In this document: positions 34,380 to 45,017 of the stretch, in pieces | Position numbering within the stretch: position 1 is the stretch's first letter | How the letters are laid out: the number at the start of each line of letters is the position of its first letter | Assembly (NCBI GenBank): GCA_023213395.1 | Contig: CM041465.1 | Span: 164,989,741 to 165,053,740, forward strand | Length of the DNA: 64,000 nt | Source: Cycas panzhihuaensis | Taxonomy: Eukaryota; Cycadophyta | Direction: 5' to 3' | Made by a program: the position numbers and the translations under genes | Notes under the pieces: model-generated | Told to the model about the DNA's origin: nothing | The model's database searches: none | The model's input: the letters and a program-made list of their open reading frames with translations, nothing else

Positions 34380-34990
34380 ATCAAAACCCTACGTACGTAC
34401 CTTTGAGGAATGCTTGCCATTTTTAGGTCTGTGCGTACTGTGATGCGTACCGGAGCAAGTTCTTTGCGTTTCGTGCCGTACGGATGCTTGGTGAATTTTC
34501 CACTCTGCGTACTTCGCAGGAATGCTCGCAGGTACGTAATGATTTGTCGTTTTGCAGAATTTTGTCTTATACATGTCCATGGTACGTATAAGGTTAATAA
34601 TTTCCATTATATGTACTCGATTGCGTACTTCCTTTGGTACGTATAATGTAACTAATCACTTGAGTGTATTTTACACAATGCGTACCCGACTACGTACTTT
34701 TTTGGTACGTATAATGTAATCGTTTGACTCACTCTCCTTTGCCTTTGTGCATACCGCTTTGCGTGCTTTTCGTGCACGTATAATGTAATTGAGCCACTTA
34801 CAATTTTTTTACACTATGCGTACTTGCCTGCGTACTTTTCAGGTACGTATAGTGTAATTCTGTGTCACTTTTTGAACTGTGCGTACTTCAATGTATTCCC
34901 TTGGTACGTATAGTGTCTTTTCCAAATTTGACCACCTTTTTCAACTGTACGTACCTGGTAACATACCAGTTTGGTATGTATGCTGTATTT
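34380..34990 (-). repeat. GCGTAC palindromic repeat array in element K
   Basis: Six to seven units of roughly 80-90 bp, each with a GCGTAC..GGTACGTATAATGTAA core (plus-strand reading), near 34500, 34570, 34625, 34690, 34765, 34825, 34895 and 34960. The paired GCGTAC/GGTACGTA parts can fold as short hairpins. The same motif recurs in the LTRs. It lies between integrase and the extra ORF; role unknown. Confidence 0.8.
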
Positions 34991-35099
34991 TGCTTGTATC
35001 TTTGTTGAATTTCCCTCGATTTTTCAGATTATCTTTCATTACTTATGTCGAATGAGTTACTGATTATTTTTATTTTTTCTAATTTTTTTTCTCTTTTTG

Positions 35100-35530
35100 T
35101 ATCCATACTGAACTGGATCATGGCTCGGTATCAAGGCAGTTGATTGTGCCTCAACATCATGCAATACGATATGGTACAACCGGTGATCCTGGCGGTAGGT
35201 GGGCTACTCGATATAAGGCTTGAGTGCGCTCTGTTTGCAGGGTTGGTAACAGAGGTCCGTCGATCTCTCGAAGCTGCACCGATCCATTCTCAAAGATTCA
35301 TTCTGCAATGTATGGTCCCAACCACCGCATTTTGAGTTTCCGAGGTGCGTTTTGAATTTGCTGTCGTACAACAACACTTGATCACCTTCGTTGAATTGAG
35401 GTTTCCGTAGATGGCGGTCGTGCCGTGCCTTTTGTCGCCGCTTTTCCACATGTTGCAACCAGTTTGCTAAGTGTCGTTTCTCTTCCAGTTGCACTAAGTC
35501 TTCCAATCGTCGTTCCAAAGACTAGAGGTC
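35100..35530 (-). pseudogene. Element K integrase C-terminal part
   Basis: 35518-35204 reads MERRLEDLVQLEEKRHLANW, then EGDQVLLYDSKFKTHLGN and GGWDHTLQN. This corresponds to the integrase C-terminal region with the QVLLYD strand usual in plant gypsy elements. It is separated from the catalytic core by a frameshift and stop near 35520-35590. Confidence 0.85.
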
Positions 35531-35593
35531 GTCTAATCGACATTGTATAGCCACTCGTAGACTGGGTATCTCAAATTCTGTCGAGAGAATGAC

Positions 35594-36487
35594 TTATGTA
35601 CCATACACAAGCTGGAATGGAGTTTGTTCGATTGACCTCTTGTATGTCGTTCGAAATGACCATAGCACAGATGGTAACTTCTCGGCCCAATCAGATCTGC
35701 CGATGTCGCATATTTTCCGTAAGCAATTCTCGATTATCTTGTTTGAGCTCTCTGCTTGACCATTGGCTCTCGGGTAGTATGGAGTAGATTTCCGATGGCT
35801 AATCATAAAGGCGGATGTCAATGTTTCGATAGTTTGATTGAGGAAGTGGGCGCCTTGGTCACTTACGATCTCCAAGTGGCATCCAAATCGTGTAATCACT
35901 ACCTCATACAGAAATCTCGCTGTGCTTTCGGCATTGGCTTTTCGTAACGTGCGTGCTTCCACCCACTTTGTCGTGTAGTCGGTTGCCACCAAGATGTATC
36001 GAGCTTTCGATCTACGCGTCGCTGGTTTGATTGGCCCCACAAAGTCGAGCCCCCATCTCTCGAACGGTGCCAAAGGTAATATGGGATGTAAAGGTTGGAA
36101 ATCCTGTCGATTAGGTTTCCCCACTTGTTGGCAATAGTTACAGGCTTGAATCCATTTTTTGACATCCTCAAACATAGATGGCCACCAGAATCCTGACGTC
36201 AAGATCTTCCGCCATGTGGCCAATTTCCCCATGTGGCCACCCGCTACTCCTTCGTGCGCCTGCGACATGATTTGGTTTATCTCATGCTGTCGAACACAAC
36301 GTCGTAATATGTAGTCTGGTCCCAATTTGTATAACTCTCCACTGATGAGTTGATAAGGCTCTGCTTTTCTGATAAAATTTCTTTTTCCCGTGCGATCTAG
36401 CTCTGCTGGTACTTCTCCGGTTGCTAGATATTCTAGTATTCCCTCATACCAGTCTGTTGGGCCTTCCACCTTTGAGCAGTGCATCAC
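35594..36487 (-). pseudogene. Element K integrase, zinc finger and catalytic core
   Basis: 297 open codons. The HHCC zinc finger is HEGVAGGH followed by CNYC. The catalytic core has WGLDFVGPI, VSDQGAHF and GQAESSNKIIENC, so all three acidic residues are present. It ends FRTTYKRSIEQTPFQLVYGT. The enzyme would insert element cDNA into chromosomes. It is the best preserved enzyme of K and follows RNase H with a 4-bp overlap of frames, showing the gypsy order. Confidence 0.93.
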
Positions 36488-36890
36488 GGAAAATCATCTA
36501 GTACTCCCGTGGCTTTTTCTCCGTTTTTTATTCTCGACAACTGATCGGGAATGATATGGGCTTTGCCAGGTTTCACAATGATTTTGAAAGAAAATTCTTG
36601 AAACAACATCAACCATCTGTTGATTCTCCCTCGCATAATTGGTTTGTTCACCAAATACATCAGCGCTTGGTGATCAATGAAAAACAAGAATGAATTTGAT
36701 AGCAAATAGTGTCGAAACTTTTGCAATACATAGACCATGTCGAGTGCTTTTCTCTCTGTCGTTGTATAATTTTGCTCGGCTCTCGTAAGTTTCCGACTGG
36801 CGAAGTAGATTGGATGATCTGTTTTATCGTCACTGGGTTGTGCCAATACGCATCCAATAGCTCATTGCGACGCATCCACATGCACATGAA
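36484..36890 (-). pseudogene. Element K RNase H
   Basis: PIYFASRKLTRAEQNYTTTE, LQKFRHYLL, FFIDHQALMYLVNKP and RINRWLMLFQEF identify a gypsy RNase H of the RT_RNaseH type, ending in the linker to integrase (KAHIIPDQLSR). An upstream part in another frame (36887-36850) shows a frameshift. Confidence 0.9.
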
Positions 36891-36973
36891 AAGTCTTCTT
36901 CCAATCTGAGAATCGCAGTATAGGTGCTGCTACAATGGCTTGTTTCAATGTTTCGAATGCTCGTTCTTTGATC

Positions 36974-37800
36974 TTACATCCATGTCCATTCAATATTCTT
37001 TTTCAACAACTCTTCCAGGGGTCCAGATATGTATGCATACCCCTTGATAAACTTTCTATAATATCCTGTCAAACCCAGAAAACCTTTCAGCTGTTTTCTC
37101 GTAATTGGTGTCGGAAAGTGCAGAATGGCAGACACTTTTGCTGGATCTGTCAACAATCCTTCTTTGCTGGCTATATGCCCTAATAGGTTTTCAAAGGGTA
37201 CCAGAAAGGTACACTTTTCTGGATTGAGACACAACTTATTTTCCCAGCACGTTTGCAACATTTCCCTCAAATTTTCCATATGATTTTTCATTAGTCCATA
37301 CAATGTCCAGTCATCTAAGAATACAGCAACTTTTTCTCCAATAAACTTCCAAAAGATATTAATTACAATCCGCTGGAATGTAGCTGGTGCATTCCTAAGA
37401 CCGAATGGCATCACTTTGTAGGCGTATGTTCCCCATTCTGTTACGAATGTCGTTTTTGCCTAATCCTCTGGGGCAATCTGCACTTGATTGTACCCACTGA
37501 ATCTGTCTGTGAAGGAATAAATCTCATTTTCCCCAACTGCTTCCAAAATATCCTTCGTAAAAGGTAACGGAAATGGATCCTTCTTTGTTACCTTATTCAA
37601 TTGTCTATAGTCCACACAGACGCGAATTTTCCTATTTTTCTTGGGAACCACCACTACAGGGCTCACCCGATCCATAGTCAATCTAAATAGATATAACACC
37701 TTCCAACATTTTGTCAAGTTCAGCTTTCACTTTCTCTTTGTATTTCGGATTCATCCGGTATGGCCATTGTTTCACCGATTTTGCATTCTCCACTAAGTCA
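36974..37800 (-). pseudogene. Element K reverse transcriptase
   Basis: 37717-37460 has SPVVVVPKKNRKIRVCVDYR, LNKVTKKDPFPLP and the motif-A block FTDRFSGYNQVQIAPED. A TAG follows, then in the same or next frame VMPFGLRNAPATFQR and the catalytic box VAVFLDDWTLYG (37330-37295), HLGI-type NLLGHIASKEG and FLGLTGYYRKFI. The N-terminal start (DVFAWSYKDLKGIPPEIG, MHHIDL) lies in the preceding frame up to 37683. Both aspartate motifs are intact. Frameshifts near 37690 and stops make it inactive. Confidence 0.92.
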
Positions 37801-38760
37801 ATGTGATGCATTCCTATCTCCGGAGGAATGCCTTTCAGGTCCTTATATGACCATGCGAATACGTCACGAAATTCTTCGAATAACTGCTGGGCTTCCGCTA
37901 CCGTCTGAGGATCCCAATAGTTTTCGATTCGAATGAACTTAGGATTTTCCTGGTTACCAACATTAATCTCTGTAGTTTTTAACTTTGTTACACCCACATC
38001 TTCTGCATTTCCGGTTTTGTGTCCCGGAGCGTCCTCTAGCTTTCTTTCTCCAACATTGAACTCTGTAAATTCTGTAGGATAATTCATAACCTCTTCTTCT
38101 TCACTATGCATAGACTCCACCTCTTCTGAATCTGTTAGGTGTTGTTCTAATTTTATACTCATTACCCTAATATGTTTCAGGATTTTGTTTATTTTTTTGT
38201 TATCCGAAGTATGCCTAAAGGTTTTTATGAAGGATTTCTTTAGGTTTCCCCAAGTCACATCTAAATTTTGTTCTTTCCCTAGGAACCAGTCCTTCGCTAC
38301 TCTCCCCAAGGTATGATAAAAATAGTTAGGCCAATTCTGCTTAGGTATACTTAAAGATCTCCATTTTTGTTTACAATTCTGTATATGTTTCTTAGGATTG
38401 TGACCTACGTAGAATACTGAAATGGGTAGTTGGGTTGGATGATCGAACCGTATTCGAAACATCGTTTGTAAATCTTGCCAATTCCTAAGAGTGGCTTGGT
38501 GGGATAGGTACCAGTACCAAGCTTTTCCCCATAAGGTTAGGACTAAGTCCTGCTGCCATTGGGTTTTATCCCAATTCCCATGATCCATCCAATACTCAAC
38601 ACAATGCGTTAAATGGGTAGTCCCATATAACTGCCCCCCATAGAATGGTTTAACGTAGTTCCCAATATAGATTTAATGGTTTGTTTCCTCTGGGATAATG
38701 ACTCTACTATCTAGACCAGAATCACTAGAAGTACTTACCAGCGATCTTCCTTCCATTTTC
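37683..38760 (-). pseudogene. Element K spacer between protease and RT, with two Gag-like segments
   Basis: The 301-codon frame from 38588 begins with two stretches of the pattern found in retrotransposon Gag domains: residues 14-48 (LVLTLWGKAWYWYL, then WQDLQTMFRIRF) and residues 89-124 (FYHTLGRVAKDWFL, then WGNLKKSFIKTF). The true gag of K at 41019-41160 has ACTLRGVPLAWY and WVKLKKAFEERF. After an acidic stretch the frame reaches the RT start FRDVFAWSYKDLKG. Upstream, at about 38771-38755, the minus strand reads ATTGGCGCCAAAACTGG, like a gypsy primer-binding site, and an ATG follows. This could be a captured gag start from another element or an expanded polyprotein. The enzyme it precedes is ordinary. 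Confidence 0.65.
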
Positions 38761-38847
38761 CCAGTTTTGGCGCCAATGATTGGAAGAGATCTGTCGCTGG
38801 GTGGGTGTACCTCTAAGGAAGAGGAGGAAGGAATATTACTTCCTTCC

Positions 38848-40041
38848 TCAGGTTGTAATAAGGGGGGGGGGGGGTAGGGAATCTACCTCATGACCCATGC
38901 CTGAAGTAGATGGAATGTCAGGATTACTATTAACTACAAAAAAACTACAAAAATTATTAGGTAAACTAAGGATTTTTTGGTCTAGGTTATTATCATTCTT
39001 TAAACTATCGTTAGTCAGCATATACTCAAAAGAATCTGAATTATTATCAATGTTTGTAGATACACATTTAGATAACAAATTACATCTATAAGAAGAAGAG
39101 TTTACTTCATACGCATCCTGTAGCCAATAATCCACGAATCTCATACCGTGTTCATCATCCGAAGAGTTGTATATCTCCCCGAAATTTGTCGGTTCTCTTC
39201 GCTGGTGATTATTTGATGTGGTGGGCTCTTCTGCCGTATGGTAGATATGTTCTTCCCCAATGGAAGAGAATGTTGTGTCGCTCGTTACCGTTGTGCTGGA
39301 TCCTTCATCTGGAATCATTTCGATCGAGCTTCCTCCCAGCATTGGCAATACCACTTTGTTGCCATTGTCTGATAGAGTGAGGGTTATGTTTTTCCAATTT
39401 TGAAAGCATTGCGTCTTATACAACCGTGGCCTTCCCAACAATGCTGGATAGGGTGTTGCTCCTTTCTCCGTTTCCACAACTGTGAAGTTGATTCGCACCA
39501 CTATTCCTGCCACATCTACTTTGATGTTGGCTAATCTGCCCATGGGTCGTACCAATAGTTCGTTAGCCAATTTTAGCGAATAGGTCGCCGCTTCCAACTT
39601 CGAGCTTCCCAGTCTACGCCATGTTGAGGCTGGTAATACGTTCACGGCTGCGCCTCCATCAACTATTACCCGTGGGAATGTTTCCCCCAAGACTATCATG
39701 GTTACCATCGGATCCATATCGAATGATGGTATGATTTGCTTCAAACTCTTGGTGATTCCCCTCTGTAACACTCCTCCTTTGATCCAATCAATAACTTGGC
39801 ACAGAGGAATAGTCAACTGTAGCTGTGTTACCAAATTTCCCATTAATAACAATATTCTGGGAATATCCTTTGCTGGCAATCCTTTAAAAAGCTCTTCCAT
39901 TTGCACCATTTGGGGCTTCGCCTTAGGTTCTTCCAGTAGATTTTCTTGTTCCTTTTGTTTATTCTTTCGTACATAGACGTATATAGTTTCCAGTTTACCC
40001 ATTGGTAATGCATTCTCCACCCGGACTAGGCCATCTAACAC
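38848..40041 (-). pseudogene. Element K aspartic protease and downstream linker
   Basis: 397 open codons. The retropepsin-like part has the active-site block VIVDGGAAVNVLP (DGGA instead of the common DTGA/DSGA), then WRRLG and, further on, YPALLGRPRLY, a conserved block of plant gypsy proteases. The C-terminal 200 residues are Ser/Asn/Asp-rich linker without a domain. The frame is lost at a run of 13 G at 38862-38874; one base fewer would join it to the next frame. That run could be a real mutation or a sequencing error. Confidence 0.85.
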
Positions 40042-41919
40042 TTGTTTTTATTTTTCTATATCGATCCATTTCTGTCAGTGGATCCGGATATCCTTCATTT
40101 GATTTCTCTTTCTGTTTATTTTGTAATTTGACATTCTTTGTTTCCGGTATGATTGTCATTAGGTTGGTCGCATTGGCTTTCCCTTTGCAATCTTCTGTTT
40201 TGTGGTCACTTGGGCCACAATTACTACATCTGAGCGGCTTGCTCGTATTCACCTTTGTTGGACATTCTGACTTCTAGTGCCCAAACTATAGACAGATGAG
40301 GCATCTACCCATTGGCGGTTTTTTCCTCGAGGGTTACAGTGCGCCTCGTTGTGTACACGTTCTGAGGTGGGTTGCCTCCCCTTCCCCGACCTCGTCCTCT
40401 AAATGCTTTTCCCCTGGGATTGTAGAAACAATCCTTAGTTGTATGTGTGTCAACGTCACATATATGGCACCATTTCTCTTGTTGGTGCAACGCCTTTGTT
40501 TTTAAATTTAAGTCACATTCCCTGGTGGTATGTGAATTTTCTTCACAAATGTGGCACCACTTGGTTATTCTTCCGGCGTGCTCTTTCTTTTTCGGTGTTT
40601 CCTCTTCTTCTCGGTTATTTCTAATTTTCAATCTAGCCACTTCTTTTCTTAATGCCTCCAACTTCGATTCCTCTTCTGCTACCCCTACCTGGCAGAAGGG
40701 TCGGTTGTACTGATTTTGCTTCAATTCTCTAATCTCGTCTTGTAATCTTAGCAACAAGGAGTCTTGTCCTCCTGCCTGTGCGTCCATCTCCATTTCAAAA
40801 TCTAATGCTAGATCTTGAGCATTCTTAAATGATTTCAGTGGATGAGCATGCATCATGGCCCGCAATTTCTCATTCAACCCTCTTACAAAGTAGTTTTTCA
40901 TATTATGATCTGTTATCGTTTCATTGATCATGCTAGCCGCAATAATTTTCATTCTGCTAATGTAAGTTAGGACGGATTCTCCCGGCGTTTCTCTGATCTC
41001 TCTTAACGCGATTTCCACTGCTTCATTACTGCGAAACTTCTAAAATCTTTCTTCGAATGCCTTCTTAAGCTTTACCCATGGCTCATTCTTATTTGTTTCC
41101 TTGTACCACGCCAAGGGTACTCCTCTCAACGTACAGGCGAATCGTGCTTTAATTTCATCTTAAATGCGTGATCTTTTTACATCAATAAGACTCTGAAATA
41201 GATACACATGCTCTGCTGCGTCTGAAGTATCATTAAAAATCAGTTTCCCAAAGTCTCTATAGTCATCCATTTTGGGAGATTGCATCTGTCCCCCACCTGA
41301 TGGTGAGTTTTCCTTTCTCCCCTCCTTTGGGGATGCACTGGGAGTGCCTACCGCTGTACTATCTTTCCCAAACAACGGATTCTTGAATGGAGTTTTGATG
41401 TGTATGGGTTCCACTACACCTGGAACTTGTATGGTCAATGGTGTCACCGTAATATAAGATTGATCAGATCCTTTACATCAAATCTTCGAAAAGCTGTCTC
41501 GTTAGCTTATTCTCCCAATATGCCGAGGGACCTTCCTCCGCCTTCTTATCACTGTCACTTGGGTCCTTCGGGCTGTCCTCCACTGGTATACTTCCCTCTT
41601 TTAAGGTTCCTTAATGTTTTTCATCCACTTTTGGTTTCCCTTCAATCCCCGTGCTAAACAAATCATCTCTAATTGGGCCTAGTGTCAATACCATGCGTTC
41701 GCCATGAATTTCCTCTTCCTGAGGTGTCTGGGCTCCACTTGCCTCAGATCCTTCAACAGACTATCCCTTGGTCTCGTTGTTTTGCGAACTTAACCTCCTT
41801 GACCTTCTGAGTTTTGATTCTTTTGACCATCTTAATGCCCTTTGTCTGCTAGTCTCCTTTTCCTTGGGTGAAGTATCCTTCTGGGGCTCCTTCGACCTTG
41901 AAGGCCTCTTAGGTGGCAT
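39995..41919 (-). pseudogene. Element K gag
   Basis: The start is ATG 41919 (MPPKRPSRSKEPQKD), with a basic N-terminus (RRSRRLSSQ). In-frame TAG and TAA stops and a shift near 41480 interrupt it. The capsid part is at 41447-40800: LIFNDTSDAAEHVYLFQ, ACTLRGVPLAWY, then VLTYISRMKIIAASM and FVRGLNEKLRAMM. Two zinc knuckles, CHICEENSHTTREC and CHICDVDTHTTKDC, lie in 40305-41018, and a third, CSNCGPSDHKTEDC, in the next frame at 40240-40190. Three knuckles are more than the one or two usual in plant gypsy Gag. Confidence 0.9.
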
Positions 41920-42040
41920 TGGAAGGTCCCCTGGCTGCCGGTGGCTTAGTTACAGCCCGCCATCACGACGGCAGCCAGGGTCCTCTGCCCTTTACACATT
42001 CTTTTCTTTGAAACCCTAAGCCCTGTCCCTCCTCAACAGA

Positions 42041-42058
42041 CGTAGGCAACGAAACCAA
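42041..42058 (-). other. Primer-binding site of element K
   Basis: The minus strand reads TTGGTTTCGTTGCCTACG directly after the LTR. It resembles the TGGCGCCGTTGCC class used by many plant gypsy elements, with GCG changed to TTT. The exact tRNA is uncertain. Confidence 0.6.
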
Positions 42059-42875
42059 TGTTGACTTATAGATTCACACCCTTGTGAGATCAATACACTT
42101 GTCAAGGTTACACAGCGCTATAATCTAGTCCAGGATACTGTCAACATGGTCATTCACATACATTCCACATATATTTCACAGAATTACACCACAATGGTAC
42201 ACAAAGATGCAATCAATACATACTCGAGAATTCGTCATCACAACACGTAGAATACACCACTTTCCACATAACTCTTCCTTTTATTAAGTAATCAAGTCAA
42301 TTTACAGGTGGAATGCATTCGAGCATTCCAAGAAGATACATTCCTTCTACATTACATATGCGTGCCGGATGGTACTTATCATACGATCTTTGCTCCAATC
42401 GGCTGCCATATGTGTTGGCTTCGGCACCTTTGCATACCTGTGATAATCGGCTCTCACCCTCACCTGGTGGTTCATGCGTACCTCCTTAAGTACTCATGTT
42501 GGTACCTTTTAGTTGAAGGGTTATGACTGCCTGTCATAACCGTACCCCTTCAGTCATGCGTACCCTTTCACTAATCACTTGTTTAGGCACTTGATTAATC
42601 ATCCTTTGTATCCGTACATCCGTACGTACGTCTGGCAGCTCAACAGGTCTTCACTGGTCCCTTTGAGTCATGCATACCGCTTCCACTCGGTTCTGTTCCG
42701 CCGTTGGTATGTATCTGTCATACGTAACCGTTCCAAGTACGTACCTATCATACGTACCCAGAATGCCGATTTCTCTGTCGTTTTACCTCCTGCATACCTC
42801 AAATCTGCACTACACAACTCAGTTATCGACGCCTCTGGTCCTCACACAGCCATTGGATCACTTTAGACTCCAACA
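42059..42875 (-). repeat. 5' LTR of element K
   Basis: 817 bp, matching 32334-33161. Differences are clustered around CAG/CTG positions, such as 42228-42250 and 42305-42360. It contains the same GCGTAC/GTACGTA motifs. Confidence 0.94.
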
Positions 42876-42880
42876 ACTCT

Positions 42881-42954
42881 CAACTGCCATAGACAAATAC
42901 ACTTCAATCTACAAATTGATTTATAATATCTCACAAAGAAAAACATTTATATTC
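42881..42954 (-). mobile_element. Element E internal DNA, segment 4
   Basis: A 74-bp AT-rich sliver between the TSD of K (ACTCT) and that of G (ACTTC). K and G are therefore separate, almost adjacent insertions. Confidence 0.55.
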
Positions 42955-42959
42955 ACTTC

Positions 42960-43333
42960 TATTCGGGAATATGAAATCATACACAAATGTTCCCAACTGC
43001 AAAATGTTTTACCATACGCAGCAAGCAAACAAATATACACAGAAAACAGATGCACAGTACATAGGATTTACATGGGAAAACCCTTTCGGGAAAAAAACCC
43101 ACCACAAAAGGATCCTTGATGGATCACTTGATTATTTCACAATGGATTAATACAATGATCTTGAATGTTGAATATACAAGGCCTCAAGGCATTTATACTC
43201 TCCCAAGAGGTGTCACTCAATTAGGGTTGTGGTCCTCTGAATAAGTCGCACCTTTCTGGCTTCACACCTTTTCACATAATTAAACTACATTAACATTAAC
43301 GAAGTGGCTTAATAATTAACTGCCACATTAACA
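42960..43333 (-). repeat. 3' LTR of element G
   Basis: 374 bp, starting on the minus strand TGTTAATGTGGCAGTTAATT. The end is TA rather than CA in both LTRs of G. A purine tract ATTAAGAGGGGA (minus strand, 43345-43334) precedes it. Confidence 0.93.
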
Positions 43334-43469
43334 TCCCCTCTTAATATGAGTGTGGGGAGCCTGCCAACTACAACAGTTATGTTATGTTATGTTATCACAA
43401 AGGTTGGGACTGTCTTGCAACTTCTTTATCCTTGTCGATACATCCCCCCTCAAGGATAACATTGGTGAG

Positions 43470-45000
43470 TCCAAGTCTAGTACGCATCTTCGTGAATTGA
43501 TCTTCAGTGAGAGGTTTGGTAAACACGTCTGCAAGCTAGAATTCACTCGAACAATAGTCGACCTGTAGCTTCCCTAATTTGATCTGTTCACGAATATAGT
43601 GGTGTTGAATCTCAATGTGCTTCGTACGCACATGAAACTTCGGATTCTTTGATAGGAGAATGGTACTTTGGTTATCAACAAAAGATAATCAGGTGTCCAT
43701 TTGAAACTCCAAGAGACCTTGCAACCATACAACTTCCTTCACACCCACACTGAGTCCTTGATATTCTGCCTCTGTAGAAAAGAGCGCCACTGTCTGCTAC
43801 TTCTTCGACTACCACAAAACAAATCCACTGCCAACTCCAAACAAGTATCCAGCAGTGGACTTCCAATCGTCAGAATCTCCTCCCCAATCAACATCCGTGT
43901 AGCCATGCAATTGTATCTCTTCACCTCGATGGTATTCGAGATCAAGATTGATAGTCCCCTTCAAATACTTTAGAATCCGCTTCGCTGCAACCAAGTGAGG
44001 TTCCTAAGGATTCTGCATGTAGCAAGAAACCAACCCAACAGCGTATGTGATATCAAGCCTGGTATGAGTCAAATAGATCAAACTCCCTACCAACTGGCGA
44101 TACTTTGTGCCATATACAGAGGGCTTGGCCATATCCTTTTGCAACTTTGTGCCTTTTACACATGGTGTTGCAACTGGTTTGCAATTCTACATTCCAAATT
44201 TGTCTAGCAAGTTCTTCACATACTACGACTGCAACAACACGATCTTGTCATCTATCTGCCTGACCTAAATGCCCAAGAAGTAGTGAAGTCTCCCATGGTC
44301 TGTCATGTTAAATGAAGCTCCCAAATTGGATTTGACTTTAGCAATAGCGTTGCCACAATTACCATCGATAACCAAATCACCCACATATACCACGCAAGCT
44401 ACTATTGAAGTCCCTCTTCTCTTCACATACAGATTTGGGTCGAGTTCAAAAATTTCAAAACCTTCAGCTTTCAACTTTGCATCAATCTTTTCATACCAAG
44501 CATGAGGTGCTTGTTTCAAGCCATAGATTGACTTCTTCAAGCAGCACACAAGATGCTCCTGGCCATCCTTAACAAATCCCAGAGACTACAATATATATAT
44601 TTCCTCATTTAGATCTCCATTAAGAAATGCAGGCTTTACGTCCATCTGATGTAACTCCCAACCATAAGTTGGGGCTAAGGAAATCAACAAACGGACTGTT
44701 GTCATTCTGGAGACTGATGTAAATGTCTCCTCATAGTCGATTCCTTCTTTCTTCTTGAATCCCTACGCAACAAGTCTGGCCTTAAACTTGTCCACCTCTC
44801 CATCGGAGTAGAACTTTATCTTATAGACCCACTTGCATCCTACAAGATTGTTTGTTGGAGGTAGTAGAACTAAATCCCACGTCTTGTTCTTCAGCAGAGA
44901 ACTATACTCCACCTCCATCGTAGCTCTCCATCATGGATCTCCCTTCGCTTCATTGAATGAATCAGGATCACTGGAGTCGTTGGTGTCTACCAGCAGAGTT
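43470..45000 (-). pseudogene. Element G reverse transcriptase and RNase H
   Basis: RT on the minus strand: VGCKWVYK near 44830, YEETFTSVS near 44730, HQMDVKPAFLNGDL near 44650, CCLKKSIYGLKQAPHAWYEK, then CVVYVGDLVIDGN at 44400, where the catalytic YVDD box is YVGD. GRLHYFLGI follows. RNase H is readable as AAKRILKYLKGTINLDLEYH, GYTDVDWGGDSDDWKSTAGY and, further left, the HIEIQHHYIR-type end near 43620. Several TAG stops occur. The loss of one catalytic Asp alone would inactivate the RT. Confidence 0.9.
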
Positions 45001-45017
45001 CGACTGGCATGTTGACT

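Larger units (their letters stand above)
32334..42875 (-). mobile_element. Element K: complete Ty3/gypsy retrotransposon, 10.5 kb
   Basis: LTRs of 828 bp (32334-33161) and 817 bp (42059-42875) flanked by ACTCT at 32329-32333 and 42876-42880. On the minus strand the order is gag, protease, a Gag-like spacer, RT, RNase H, integrase, a palindromic spacer and an extra ORF before the 3' LTR. Integrase after RNase H marks it as gypsy. The extra 3' ORF recalls Athila-type elements. Frameshifts and TAG stops inactivate it. Confidence 0.96.

Noticed and set aside
34380-34990. Regularly spaced short palindromes resembling a CRISPR array
   Set aside because: The palindromes and the sequences between them are both degenerate repeats, and they lie within a gypsy element between integrase and an extra ORF.
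42041-42058. A tRNA gene fragment near the K LTR
   Set aside because: Only the primer-complementary end is present, next to the LTR, without any tRNA body.
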